From positions 20,843,001 to 20,907,000 of the forward strand of contig NC_079885.1 in assembly GCF_029227915.1 (NCBI RefSeq): a DNA stretch of 64,000 nt, given 5' to 3'. The translations under genes were made by a program, and so were the position numbers. The stretch is from Hydractinia symbiolongicarpus (Eukaryota > Cnidaria > Hydrozoa > Anthoathecata > Hydractiniidae). This document shows positions 12,073 through 24,419 of this stretch, piece after piece; position 1 is the stretch's first letter, and each line of letters opens with the position of its first letter. A model generated the notes under the pieces. It searched no databases. It saw nothing but the letters and a program-made list of their open reading frames with translations, and was not told the DNA's origin.

Positions 12073-15000
12073 CCTCGCCTTAAAGGCTTGGTGAAGAGTA
12101 ATTACCGGAACGCCCTGTGTAATAATAGCTGCGCCGGTTCATATGCTACGCCTCAAAAATTGACGTCATATTTCGTATTTAACTGCGACAGATAGTTCAT
12201 GATCGAACACGAACCTCCTTCGAGCTGCTTATTCTAAATTGGATATTAAGAACGGAAGATAAAAACCATCTACCAGTTTCCTTAGCCTGAGACGCATGCG
12301 CAAGAAAATCTTCAAAATTTCGAAATAGCGAAATATATTTTGGTGCATGGAATAATTACGCATGCGTGTTTAAGATCTCCTTTAACTTTGAAAAACTGTT
12401 TGTACAGGACTCGCTATAATATTAAAACAATACAAATGTTTCCCCTTTTGTTGGCGTTTTCACCTGTTATATATATCAGCCTAATATATACAGTATATAT
12501 AAATGTTTGAGAAAAATTATCATTCCACTTCGCAATTGTGTGTGACGAAACGAAGTGGTATTCTATTTTGGTAAGTGTTTGGTTGGTTGGTTAATTTATT
12601 TATTTATTTTAAAATGTTTTGAACTAGTGCTGTGTTTTTGTAAAGCAGGAAAAGTCAGCGTATTTCCTTGAATGTGCGCCGGAGAAGTAAGGGCTCAATG
12701 GAGAGGAAAGCGATTATTTGATATTTGAAAAAAAATTATTCAATTTTTTTGTTTGTTTTGCCAATTAAAAATGTGACGTCGTAACAGACTTTATCGTAAT
12801 AAAAAGGAGCTGAATTTTTAAACTTCCCTATTGTTTTTTTTCTTATCAGCTTCTCTTCCTCAGATGCTTGCTTTTTAAACGAGTGTCGAAAGGGCGTTCT
12901 TGTAAGAGGCGCTCTACACAAGGCGCTAATACAAAGTCAGGCGCTCAATCGAGGAAACGTGATATGGTTATATCAAGATTTTCCCGTCTGTTTTTGTTTT
13001 TGTTTATTCAACGTTGTTATTTTTCTTTTCTTTTTGTAAATATATATTTTTGTTTAAAACAGTTTTATGTCTTCAAAGATTGTAAAAAGCGAAATAATGA
13101 AAGTCCTATAGAGGAGTACGCGACTACATGGGTGTGTGGTTGGGTTGGGTTTATGCCTAAACGTTCGATTTCAATTGATGCGTGTCAATTTTTCAACAAT
13201 TACTATTTGCCTGCACCTTCTTCTGAAGCGCAAAAAAGCTCACCAGCTCACTTCGACAAAATCTCTAATGTGCGCACGCGCTGACAAAAAAAACTCTGAA
13301 GTTGCATTCAAATAGAAAGGAGATTCGGAGTATCTTGTTCGTGACTGGGCATTTAAAAAAAATAGTTTGTCAACTGCGCACGCGCTATCGTAACAGCTTG
13401 ACAGCTTTCTGTGCTATAACGGAAAATGTTTTCAAATGAAAAAGGAGCTTTTTATTTATATTCCAATGATGTCGTGTTAACAAACTTTTGTCACTGCATG
13501 AATGACTTTCTTTTGTAGAATGCAACAATATGTAAAAATATGATATCTAAAATTGTAAGGACAAAGAATTGAAAACAGCCTTTGAGAATTCGGTCGGGTA
13601 ATTTCAGTATTGGCACAGAGTGCGAAAATCTAAAAAATGATGTGTTTTTGTATAAAGAGACAATTTTCTTCTCCGTGATACTTTTACAGTCACGGTATTT
13701 TGAAACTCCACAAGTTGCCACTCTTTTTTATTTTTTTTTCTAATAAAACCAGCTAGCAAAAATACAGCCAGAAATGTTCATACGTTATTAATTCTTTAAC
13801 AACCGGAGCGAAAAGTCTACTTCAACAGTGTCGTAAATTTCATCGCAATTTTGTTTGAATTCGGGAAAGATAGGTATGTATCTGATTTTGCATACTATAA
13901 ATTTCAGTAAAACATGGATAGTGAAATGTTTCTTCTTCTTATGTTGAGTCACGAGTGTACATAAAGCTTACTAATTACATTGTTATAAACTCAAAAACTT
14001 ATTTTCTTGTAGAGTTTTATTATCGAAGGGAATAATTAATGCCATTTTTAAATCGGTATCTAATTAAAAACGTAAAATTAATAATTATTACATATTTTTA
14101 TAGACGTCTGGGTTTACAATTTGTTCAAATTTGTAATTTACCGGTGTAGCTGTAACATTCCACCATGGTTGAAACTGACGTGTCAGAGAGAATGTTTCAA
14201 GATCTTAACCGCCCACCCTCTAGATTGGCTAAAAACGCATCTTCTGAAAGTTTTTTTCAACTAAAACGTAATCGGCAAAAAAATTTTGGAGAGACTTGTA
14301 CTCTCCTCCTCTGGGTTAGAAAAAGCATAATTTTTTTCCCAAGTTTTGTCAAAGAGACGAAAAGTTCTTGCAAAAAGTGCGCCAGTAAAAAGATACAGAG
14401 ATTCCTTGTTAGAGAATTTTTTTTTTGCAAACTCAAAAAAATATGTGAGGCGGGTCAGGAAGTTTTTAGGAGAATCGGGGAAAAACATTTTCGTATTTTT
14501 GAATCATTTCTTTTTAAAATTCAACAATTTATGTCGCTAATTAATTTCTGGACCCTCCCTGATAAAACGATATATTGATTTTAATATTTCAAAGTGTTGC
14601 AAAAACTCGTTAAATGTTCAACCCCTTGTTTGGTGTTTTAACGAGAAAAGAGAATAAAAAAAGACTTGGAAACGACAAAAGAAGCCGTATATTATAACTA
14701 TATTGTTTATTTAATGATATTAAAGCGCATAAATTATGCATACTCGTTCGCGTTGAAACAAATGCGTTCGTTATGTACATGAGAGAAAGAGGGCGGAGTT
14801 GTTTGTTGTGACCCATAGCGTGGGGTCCAAAGTTATGGTTTTTATAAAACGCATTGTTTGCGAAAAAATTATAAAAAAAGAATGAGACAGAAGAAAGATA
14901 CGCGTTTACATAATCTCGTTCTTAGATCTTCTTTGTACGCTTATGTAAGTGGTGGGCTAGCTACATATCAAACAGCGAAAATAAAGCCCTGGGACGAGGT

Positions 15001-15314
15001 TGTTATAATTGTTTGTCACATTCGGCAAAATGGGAAAAACGAACAAAAACTTGCTCAGCTGACTGTCTTAAAGCATAGAATCTAAAAAGAGGGATGGACG
15101 TAGTGCCACCCTTACAAATGATCTCATACTGTTTCACATACAGCATTTTTAAAAGTAGATGTGAATTTTGAATGGAAAGTAACAGACCTCCCGTTATAAA
15201 TGTAATAAAACTGAATCCCTTTTTTTATATTTTTGCCACCAAATGTCACAAATATGCATGTGTTTTGAAACAATGTTGGCATAATGTTTTTCATTTTTCA
15301 TTTCTGGCACTGTT

Positions 15315-15410
15315 TGTTGTTGTTGTTGTTGCTTATGTTGATGCTATTCTTGTTGTTATTATTGTTGTTGTTGTTGTTGTTGATAATGTTGTTGTTGTTG
15401 TTATTGTTTA
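15315..15410. repeat. (TTG)n-rich repeat
   Basis: Interrupted TTG/TTA triplet run; it produces the poly-Val and poly-Leu pseudo-frames seen here. Confidence 0.9.
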
Positions 15411-15611
15411 ATAAATTTTTTATTGACTACTGTAGTGCGTTATATGAATATTGGCTGTGGAAATTTAAAGCCGAAATGAGCTTGCAGGCGCTGTGCGATT
15501 GAACCATCAAATTTCGTGACATTTGTAAATGATGATGGAAAGTTGAATGGTTTTGTCACGATACTGAATTTGTAATACAAATGAATAACTTCACGATACT
15601 TTTCTTATCTG

Positions 15612-15715
15612 TTTAAAGCTGGGTTTCCACGTAAACGAAAATGCTCGAATCGATTGACAAAAAGTAGGAAGATACTTTTACATCAATCGATGCTGATATG
15701 GAAACCCGCCTTAAA
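15612..15715. mobile_element. Short foldback element (about 104 bp)
   Basis: The left arm TTTAAAGCTGGGTTTCCA (15612-15629) pairs with TGGAAACCCGCCTTAAA (15699-15715). A second inner pairing joins ATCGATTGA to TCAATCGAT. There is no coding capacity. This is a MITE-like hairpin, called from the sequence alone. Confidence 0.6.
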
Positions 15716-17067
15716 ATCAAACCATCTAACCTAGTATTTAGACCTCTTTTTGTTTTTTTGATGTCAAAGTAAAAGGAGGTCCTGGGAACGAAGTTTTATA
15801 TTATTACTATTACTTTAACGCTATCCCAGTACCTCTTCGGTCTACTGAGATAACGACAAAGCGTATAACAATTTTAAGGTTTCCATTAACTGACTTTGTT
15901 GAGTAAAAAATTATAACAGGCTAAATTTGGAGAAAAGTCCTTTTCTTAATCCTAGTTCCACCAGGAGCCAAACCTGTCCTGGGGACAAGTTGTGTCTCTT
16001 AAGGCGCGAAATTTTATGTTGGCGTTCTGACTAAGGAAGCTTCTTAATAGGTTTTGCGAGTGCAATTTTTACGCTAGCTAACTGCTAACCTCGTCCCCAG
16101 GGATTGTTGTCTCTCACCGGCGCTGCGCTTATTGACAACTTATGCAATTTTGCAAGTTTTACCCAACCTTCGCTGCAGTCATGGTCAAAATGTAAACTTA
16201 ATATTAGACAAATGTAATTAATAAAAGTCTCAATTAATCACAGAAAGTTACAGAATTGCTAACACGAGGCTTTAAATGTACTGGGAGAAATCTAAAACAT
16301 GTACCACAAGTTTATTTATTTTTGTGAATTCAATCCTAATTTGCTAAAATTTGTTTGCGCGTAATTTTTAGAAGCTGAATTGATGCGGTTGTTTGTGAAG
16401 AATTTCTTTTTTTTAAAAAAAATATTGATTTTTTTCTCTTTCGGTAACTTTACTGTACGTTCTTCTGATTGATGACTTTAAAATCTTGATTTGTGTGTTG
16501 TTATAGTTTAACTTTTCAAAAAAGAAGATGGAAACTAAATTTGATAACGTTTAATGAAATAAAAATGAGAAACAGTACCAGTAGATTACCGAAAATTATT
16601 CTTCGCCAAAATCTTAAAACGGTCCATTAGCAAAAAAAAATCTCCCAAAAAAATCTTTAAACGACTGACTCGCTAAAATTAATCTTCGCGAAATGCATAT
16701 TTTTTACCTTGCGAGAATTGATGAGTCACGATCTCTATGTTATCCCTTTTGATGACGCAACAGTCGAGGAACAAAGGAAAAGAAACGGCTGGATGAATGA
16801 CTCAGTTCTACAGCGTCTCTTTTTGGGAAGTTTATAAAATAAAATAACATAATACTTAAATAAGATATAAAGAAGTAACATAAAACCCTGGAAGTGGAAA
16901 CTGCTCCAGATGGCTACCATCTTGAATGACTTATTATGCACGAATCAAACATGGTTACATATCTTCATATTTTTCTCTCTAGAACAAGTTACCAGAAAAC
17001 AAGTGAAAACCTTTGAAGAACAAACTCAAAGATAGAGAGAGAATATTCATCACTAGTGGTTATAAGA

Positions 17068-17169
17068 ATGGAATCAAAAATGGCAATCTTTAAAATTATG
17101 ATGATATATGGTATTGTCAGCATATCTGCTGCAGCATACGATCCATTATCAAAAACAAACAGTGAAAGG
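17068..17169 (+). CDS. Signal-peptide exon of a candidate secreted precursor
   Basis: ATG at 17068 begins a 34-codon phase-0 exon ending at AGG, followed by a GTAGGT donor. The N-terminus is hydrophobic (IFKIMMIYGIVSISAAA) and looks like a signal peptide, followed by YDPLSKTNSER. The same layout (short signal exon ending in phase 0, + strand) occurs at 18229 and 20707, so I read it as the first coding exon of a related precursor. No partner exon of its own was found before 18229. It could splice to the phase-0 terminal exon at 21640 or to an exon I have missed. No family is recognised. A later in-frame ATG (17080) could also be used. Confidence 0.5.
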
Positions 17170-18228
17170 GTAGGTGGTTTACGCCCATATTTATTTATTT
17201 ATTAAATTCATGCTGGAAAAACTTTATTGTTTTGCCGCAAAAAAACTATTTATGAAAATAAGGGTGGTTCCCTTTTTAACCAGGGCTGTCTTACGCGCCA
17301 TTTTGTTGTAATTTTTATTGTCACACTGGGATTGGTTTAAATTTATTTAAAGTTTTTGGTTTATGCTATTTGATTTTTGTGTTAACTTGATTATACATCT
17401 TGAAGTAATGCAATTAAAGCGGTGTTATTTTGTAGATCGCTAAATTAACTGTCTCGCACTGAACGGAATTCAGTATGCCTTCGCTAGAACTCTGTGCCGC
17501 AAACAAACCTAACCAAACTACGTGCAACAGTGGAATCATTTCTGTCTTTTAATTCTGGCGACCAGGGAAGAACTCCCGCTCAGTGCTAGAAAAAGTAGCA
17601 TTTTCTCAATTTTCTTACACCATTTATACTGACCCGTCTTGGCTGGAGATCTGAATGGGGTTAACCATTCTCAGTGGAGGATGAATACACCGGTGTGCCA
17701 AGTTAAATTTGTTTTTTTACCAGTAATGCTTTATAATCGTTTTTGCGCAGCTCGAGTTTACGGCGGATTTCCGTAGGAAAATGTGTCTTATAGCGCTGGT
17801 TAGAGTTTTCCAGTGTGATAAACTACAGATCTAAATCGAGAAAGAAAAATAAATAAAAAATACGATTTCACAGTTTCCTTTTTTTTCCTTTATTTAATAA
17901 AAATAGAAGAAAATAGAAGATTAAGAAGAACATAATAATAAAGGATACAAGGTATAGAGTTAAAGTGTCATATGTATGTTTAATTCACAAAAGAAAGAAA
18001 TAATTTTGTGTTTTTCCTTTTTTAACAAGCGATTTGAAAAACGTAAATCGTTCTTCCCTCTTCTCACCTAAGTTGAACATTATATCAAATTCACTTATAA
18101 CGCACTTCCCGTTGTTTTTTCTTTCCCTTCAACAACAACAATAAAACTGTGTATTAATAAAGCTGGTTGTCGTTAAGCAGTTCATAACTCAACGTAGTAA
18201 AGTATATTGCATCAACAAGGATTATATA
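17170..18228. other. Intron or spacer, nothing recognised
   Basis: No coding exon with usable splice sites and no named repeat was found. Only short A-rich and T-rich tracts are present. Confidence 0.4.
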
Positions 18229-18342
18229 ATGCCTTCTCAAAGTCGACTTTGTTTACAATTGGTGGTCATAGCAGTTATATTCACAATCGTGCACGGTTTG
18301 CTATCCGTATCAGGGCCTTATGGACCAGGCAAACGAGAAAAG
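18229..18342 (+). CDS. Signal-peptide exon with one amidation/cleavage site
   Basis: A 38-codon exon with ATG at 18229 and a strong GTAAGC donor after 18342, phase 0. It encodes a signal peptide (LQLVVIAVIFTIVHG) followed by LLSVSGPYGPGKREK. GKR followed by E is the classic Gly-amide donor plus dibasic site of cnidarian neuropeptide precursors, which predicts a peptide ending GPYGP-amide. The position of GKRE about ten residues after the predicted signal cleavage is the same as in the exons at 20707 and 24420. The partner exon is not certain: 21640-21825 (phase 0) is reachable by splicing, but no dedicated one was found in 18.3-20.7 kb. Confidence 0.65.
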
Positions 18343-20706
18343 GTAAGCGAGTCGTTTCTTTTTTTGTTATTTTTTCTTAACTTCTTAACATTTGCACCAT
18401 CTTTGTTGTTTTCCATACACTATTCTCTATTGCTTCTCACTCCTCTTGCAACCAACCATGTATTGTGGTAAAGCAACAACAACGTTTCTTTTTATTTATA
18501 AGAACGTCTAGTTTGCTACATATTCTTCTTTCTTTACTGAATTCCAAATCTAAACAACCTTTATGATATCACTGTGCTTATGACGTCATTTCAAAAATAC
18601 GAAATTCAAAAATTGGTGTCAGATGGACATTGATAGTTTTTTGCTTGATACATCAAAATTAATTTACAGTAGCAATCCTGTTTTTTCATATGAGAAAGAC
18701 CTTATGGGGGACTGTTTTTTCCTAAAATTTAAGGTTTTTTATGGAACGGTCCTAAATTTATTGACAATTAATTCTTGGTGTTGGATGGACGCGATAAATA
18801 AATTGTGAATTTGTGGCGTCTTTGTATTACTTATGAAGTGATGTGTGTCAGCTATGTAACTTTTTTTCAAAATGGTAGCCGAAACACCACCTTGTGCGAA
18901 GGTTGCACGAAATAACAATGTCTGAGATAATCTGAGGACCGGAATATAGAGGACAGCTGAACCCCTGGATTTTCTACGGGCTAATGATTCGTTATTTATA
19001 ACAAACGAACCAAATACTTTCCAGGAGAAATTGGAGGAGAAATTTTGCGTTGTTGCCTTGTATTTTCTTAGAGGTTTCTGTACTCTATGGCTAATCTTAT
19101 GTTTTTCTTCACAAGACTTATTGCATATCTGCTGACAAACCATTAGTCAGGTTCAATAATTTAACATTAGAGGAAGGAATACTATCCTCCAAGATTTAAC
19201 TTTAAATGGTTTGATTTAAATCTTCGCGTACAAAAGGTGAAATTTTTAAAAACATTTCCGCCCTAGAGTGGCAAATTTATCTTATTGTGGAAACAAAAGA
19301 AGCAACAGATGCACTTTTTTTATATCTTCTTTTTTATCTTATTCTTTTATTTGTTTTTATTGATTTTTCTATAATTAAGTTAAGCGAAGATGACACCTTC
19401 TGGTGAAAAAAACGTTCCGCAATTCGTTGAGACACGTGATCGGAAATTTATATTTATTTATTAATGTTATTCGCCGTCCTTTTGGTTTTGGTACAGCCTT
19501 TCATCGCATGCCCATTTGAATTCAATGATGCGATTGTAACAGTACAAAATATATAGAATATTTTTGTTCCTGTCGAGGTTTAAATTAGACTAGTTGGTGG
19601 CCCGGGGAAAAATCCATGGGTTTGCCCGTCCTTTTTATACCGTATTGCGTGCGTCTTACTACTTGCGGTACCATTGTGCGTGACAGACAAACAGACGTAT
19701 ACGCAAGTATTACAAAATAAATTATTCTGATATGCAGACGGGAAATCCAATTTTCTCATATAAACAATTTTTTCTTAGCTTAAGTACAGTCACAATGAGT
19801 TTGTGCTGAGTCAGCGCAATTTTAAGCTACAATTTCATATCATCAACTAGACCAAGAATTTTGTAGCATATGCTTTCAAACGAGCGTAAAGAACCTTGGT
19901 ACGAGAATGCTATGTCGCGTGTAGGAAAGGGAGTGCACGTCCTCCTTATAACAGGAATAAAACACTGTAAAAATTAACCTTGAATAGCAGTATTTTGTTA
20001 AAACACTTCAATTCCAATTTTTATATTTCTTTCTGTTTTTTTTTTCTTCATATTTTTGATTTGCCATTACCACCAGTTTGATTGATTCAAAAAAAAATAA
20101 AACTTTTTAAAAAGATTAAGTTCCAAATATTTTTGAGTACTAAATTACCGTGACATGTCCGAGAAAATGTTTTCTAAATAAATGTCTTAAATTTTCCCAG
20201 TCCTCTAACTTGCATTAAAAAAAAATTCATAATCCAATCAAGATGAAATAGTTAACCAATTTTTTTTTTTAATTTAAAAACCAAAATTGGTTTAAGGATA
20301 ACAGGAAAAAGTATTTGCTATCCCACGTTTTAAAACGTCATACTTACCCCCCGGGAGTATGTCCTTCCCCTTACCAACATCTCACAAAGAAGGCACCATG
20401 CTTAAACAGAATACGTTTACTTCCTCCAATTAGGAGAGCATTCAGATTATTTATCTTATGTGTGGTAGGGGGTAACGAAATAAAAAATAAAAAATGCGCA
20501 ATTCAAGCACATTGATCAGTTCGTATCCTGGTTACGCTGAGATAAGTTAGTTTCAGACACTTCAAAAATTTTATTTCGTCTAATTTTATCTTCTTCGGGA
20601 AAGATAATTATCAGATTATTTTAAACGAGATAACTTCGTCATCAATATCTCTTGAAGAACATCGTAAAAGATAGTATTTGGTAGATCTAGAGAAGAAGAA
20701 AAAAAT
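18343..20706. other. Intron or spacer, no exon recognised
   Basis: Over 2.3 kb without a supportable exon. A 134-codon minus-strand frame at 18739-19143 has no domain, no family resemblance and no splice context that I can defend. No repeat family with clear ends was seen. Confidence 0.4.
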
Positions 20707-21825
20707 ATGTTGAAGAGTTGTGTTAGTCTGCTGTTTTTTGTTGTGTGTGTTGATGCGTACTTCGGCAGTGTGGGACATTTGGGTGCCGGGAAAAGAGAAA
20801 AAGAGTATAATGTAAGAAGTTTTACGAATTGCTTTTATTATTACTGGCGAATTGTCTTTTTGTTGTAGTTGTTGATGTTGTTGTTGTAGTTGTTGTTGTT
20901 GTTGTTGTGGTTGTGGTTGTTTTCGTTGTTGTTGTTGTTATATGGTTGTTGTTGTTTTTGTTGTCTATTGTAAAGCATATAAACAAGAAAAACAGCCATT
21001 AAAATAGAGAAATTTAGTATCGGTTTGTTGGTTAAATTATCTGTCAATTTTAGAAGAAATTTTCAACTAAGAAAACTTTATTTCAGTCTTGTCACGACAA
21101 AAAATATTTCCCTCCCATGCAGAGAAAATAGCTGTTCACAATCTAATATATTTTCTTTTGTGTTTTATTTAATAATAATATATTCTTTCTTTCTTTTATA
21201 TTTTTAATCATACAATTCTATTCTTGAGCTTTTCAAAACAACACGAACCAGGAAAAGAAGGAAATAAAACAGCACCGCTTCGCTGTTGGGATGCTTTTTT
21301 GAAAATAATAAAATAGACACCATGCTTTTAATTCACTCCTCCCTCTTTCTCACCCATGGTCGATATTACAATTTCGATTCTTAACTTTCGCTGTTACATG
21401 CTACATTCTCTCTTTTCAGTATATTTTTATTCCTTGACGGCTTCAGGAATCTTTCTTTAATTTCCAGTAAAGCTACCATTTTTTCCATGAAAAAACTTAC
21501 CGACCTTGACATGTTCGGAGTCTTTGAACGGCTCTGTTTTTGTCTTTAAAGTTAACATCTTCTGAGCTTAATACCGTTCCTCGTTTTATTTTTAATTGCA
21601 ATGGAAATATTGTTCTAACATGACTACACTTTTCCTTAGGTTGCACAAGCTTACAGGGAAGCTTCAAAGTTAAGAAGTCTGTCCACGTATGGAGAAGTAA
21701 AAGATATATGTGAAAAAACAAAAGTGATATGTTCTGAAATGGAAAATGAAGACCGTTTAAAGAAAGCAGAGAAGGAAATGGTGGATGATCCTTGGGATAA
21801 TCTGAAAGATACTTTAAATCTCTAA
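20707..21825 (+). CDS. Two-exon secreted precursor with IC-x6-CS C-terminal domain
   Basis: Exon 1 is 20707-20811 and exon 2 is 21640-21825 (GTAAGA donor, TTCCTTAG acceptor, both phase 0), giving 96 residues. Exon 1 encodes a signal peptide (LLFFVVCVDA) and then YFGSVGHLGAGKREKEYN, with one GKRE amidation/cleavage site. Exon 2 encodes a charged, probably helical segment containing ICEKTKVICSEM and ending DPWDNLKDTLNL. Two features tie it to the precursor at 24420: the FG-x-VG-x4-GKRE motif directly after the signal peptide (there FGAVGKFASGKRE) and the C-x6-C-S motif in the last exon (there ICRRAIEVCS). I infer that these are tandem paralogues. The predicted product is one short amidated peptide plus a two-cysteine C-terminal peptide. 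No named family is recognised. Confidence 0.75.
20860..20960. repeat. (TTG)n-rich repeat
   Basis: Interrupted TTG triplets inside the intron of the 20707-21825 gene; the poly-Asn frame on the minus strand is its artefact. Confidence 0.9.
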
Positions 21826-22010
21826 ATTATAAATCTTATAAAAAGTGAAATTTAAAGATTTTTTTGTATCTCTTTTTACCTATATTTTTTGAGACGTAGG
21901 CTATTGTCAAAAAAAAACACCTGAGCATTACACTAGTGTGAATGACAACATGGTTTTAAAATTAATCTAAGTTCTTATTACGCCTAAAGTAAATTTTTCC
22001 ATGCTTGAAA

Positions 22011-22300
22011 TACTGTATGCCTGATTTAGCGCCCTTTTGACTAAACGTCCTTAAGATTAGGATCCACTTGGGCGGCTAATTAAAGACATTTTGACATCAA
22101 CAAAGTGGGCGCTTATTTTTGATTTTTCTCAATGAACTTAAAGATATTTGTTCAAATTTGCGCGCTCTGGCACTTAGCAAGGACCTCCTTGCACTTAGTG
22201 ATGAATAAAAAAGTATTAGAATTGTTTTAGTAAAAAATGTTTTAATTTACCGCCCCTCTAAGTAAGTGGCGGCCTGGCGCTTAACCGAGTATGTACAGTA
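22011..22300. mobile_element. MITE-like element with TACTGTA ends
   Basis: It starts TACTGTATGCCTGATTTAGC and ends with the imperfect reverse complement (GGCGCTTAACCGAGTATGTACAGTA region). It is about 290 bp and non-coding. The family is not recognised. Confidence 0.55.
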
Positions 22301-22624
22301 CTTTCATAGTTTCAATATATTTTAATTTATTTATTTATGAGTGTAAGGAATAGATAGAGATCTATTGCATAGATATCTATCCGCATAGATAATATTTACA
22401 ATATGGGTTTTAAATATATTTCAAATCAAAAAAATAAATATTTTTGCCTCTTAAGACGACAACATATTTTTCATTTCACAAAAAGCTGCCATCTTCGAAC
22501 GTTTATTTTCTGCTATTAGATCACGTGACATAAACAAAGGTCACATGACAACGTAATTAATTGGTTTGAGGGTTCCCACTTTTGACGCAAGCAAAAAGAA
22601 AAAAAAACCCTCAAATTAATACAT

Positions 22625-22700
22625 GTTCGCATAGCACATGCGGTGGAGCAATCGCTCGTCAAGCGAGATGTCGTAGCTTCAAGTTCCACTCAATCTATCA
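22625..22700 (+). mobile_element. tRNA-like segment, possible SINE head
   Basis: Contains GGTGGAGCAATCG, a small stem CGCT/AGCG and the B-box-like AGCTTCAAGTTCC. Pairing is too poor for a working tRNA, so a decayed tRNA-derived SINE head is more likely. Confidence 0.3.
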
Positions 22701-24419
22701 TCTTTTCAGCACTTGGGAAGATAATGTGCAGGACTACTTATACAGTACTTGTTCGTTTATTACCTTTTGTTGGGCGCAAAGTAAATCTTAAACCTGGATA
22801 GAAGAAACGACACTGAAAGTGTAAACCTACAGAAGAAACAGCAGCAGCAATCCAACAAAGAAATGTGTTACACTGGTACTGGCGCTTACTCAGAAACAGC
22901 AAAGATATCAAGAAACAAAGAAACGTTTTAAAGTAGCTTAGAAAACATAATACCCCCTAAGAGTGTGTAGAATATTTTGTTGGAACAATGAAACACGATT
23001 GTATGGAAAAATGCAATAACCCATCAAAATACCTACATGGTAGACAAGTTTAAATTCTCTTGTTACATTCTGTTTACACCTAATTGAATAAGTTGTTACT
23101 TCGAGATTTTTCCATTTCTAAAAGCCATCGGTTACTGTTTAAAAAAACTTTTAATTTTTAAGTACTGATAAAAAGAAATTTTCGCTAAAATCTCGCGTAC
23201 ACAATCTACTTCTTATGGCATCTTGCCTTTATAGCTAATTTGATAGCAACCACTCAGGAGTTAAGAGACCCTTTAAACGAGTATGCCTGTGCACACAATT
23301 GCACCTGCTTTGAAATAATTGAGAATTGCTAAACTTCAAAGATTATAAAGAAACAATCGGGTTATTAAAACATCACACATATGATAAAAATAAATAAATA
23401 AATAAATAAAGGCAAAGATAAATAAAAAATTTATGTTGAGGATGTAAAGCAATAAGGAAAGCATGTAAAGTGCGGAAAAATAAACAAATTTGATTTCGTA
23501 GCTTTCTGATTATGTTAATGAATTCGGGAGTTGAATCTATTATCGCTATATTGTTCCCGCACATTTCGTTTTATTATCACCTCGAAAGTTAAAAATTCAA
23601 CACTTTTGAAAAAATTTATTTTGGCGGCATATTTTTGAACCCTTTATATGGGAGATAATAGGTTAAAAAAGAAAAAAGAGACAAATAATTATTTAATAAG
23701 AAACTAAAGTAAAAAAAGGAATACTCTGGAACTAAAGATATATCCGCTTTAAAACAAACAAGAAATAGACAAAAAAATATAACAAAAAAACGTCGAAGAT
23801 TTAATAAGATCTCGCGCAGAGAGGAAATAAATTTTTGAACAATTTTTAATTCCATTTTAATTAATGTGTAGGCATGTAGGTGATGTTTAAAGCAATTAAA
23901 TAAGCAAGAAAATGGAAGAGGAACAAAGTATCTTGTTTCTAGCAGGTGCTAATAACCCAATTAGTTCCCAGACTCTCTTGCTTGGTAAAAAAACATTTGA
24001 TGCATGTCATGTCGCCAAACGGTAGAAAATGTTTAAAGTGTCCAACTCCGCATGTAACAATCTCAAATTTCTAGTAAAAATCTCATTTTTAAGTTGATTG
24101 ATAATAGCTTCGAGCATGCAGGTAAAATAGAGATACCTCCATGCTTTGAGCGTGCTTGTCTCTGGGAGACTGGAACATAAGTCGTATAGTCATTTTTTGA
24201 CCCAGCTTGACGGCAATCCCACTTGCTTTGCCGTTATATTTGGACCAATCAATTTAATAGCATTTTAAAACAAATATAATAATGAAAAGTCTTAAAATAA
24301 AAAATGTAATTATAAAATATATAAAAAAGATTAAACAAGGGAAGTAGAGAAGAATTTTTGTAACTACACTTCACTTCACGTACACATTAGAGGCGGTTTT
24401 CAGATTTAAATACATCGAA

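Larger units (their letters stand above)
12073..17067. other. Intergenic region, no gene recognised
   Basis: The 3' UTR of DCAF11 should begin here. The rest is AT-rich with no exon that I can support. The open frames at 12868-13284 and 14165-14578 are basic or Phe/Lys-rich translations of A- and T-rich tracts. Contents that can be named are the TTG repeat at 15315-15410, the foldback element at 15612-15715, a diverged member of the CTCGTCCCCAGGG hairpin family at about 15960-16140, and a CGCGAA-rich repeat at about 16590-16705. Confidence 0.5.
21826..24419. other. Spacer between two precursor genes
   Basis: Holds the inverted-ended element at 22011-22300 and a tRNA-like segment near 22640. 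The rest is AT-rich with (AAAT)n-like tracts near 23390. No exon with a GKR site or C-x6-C motif was found on either strand. Core promoter elements for the 24420 gene should lie just upstream; I see AT-rich sequence at 24280-24340 but no motif I would call. Confidence 0.45.

Noticed and set aside
12868-13284. 138-codon open frame, + strand
   Set aside because: Composition shifts along its length from basic to Phe-rich to mixed, no recognisable motif, and it is in the region downstream of DCAF11 with no coding support.
14165-14578. 137-codon open frame, + strand
   Set aside because: Translation of A/T-rich sequence with homopolymeric Phe and Lys runs. Another open frame overlaps it on each strand. 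No domain, no splice context.
18739-19143. 134-codon open frame, - strand
   Set aside because: No signal peptide, domain or homology that I can name, and it lies antisense within the precursor cluster. It could be a repeat remnant.
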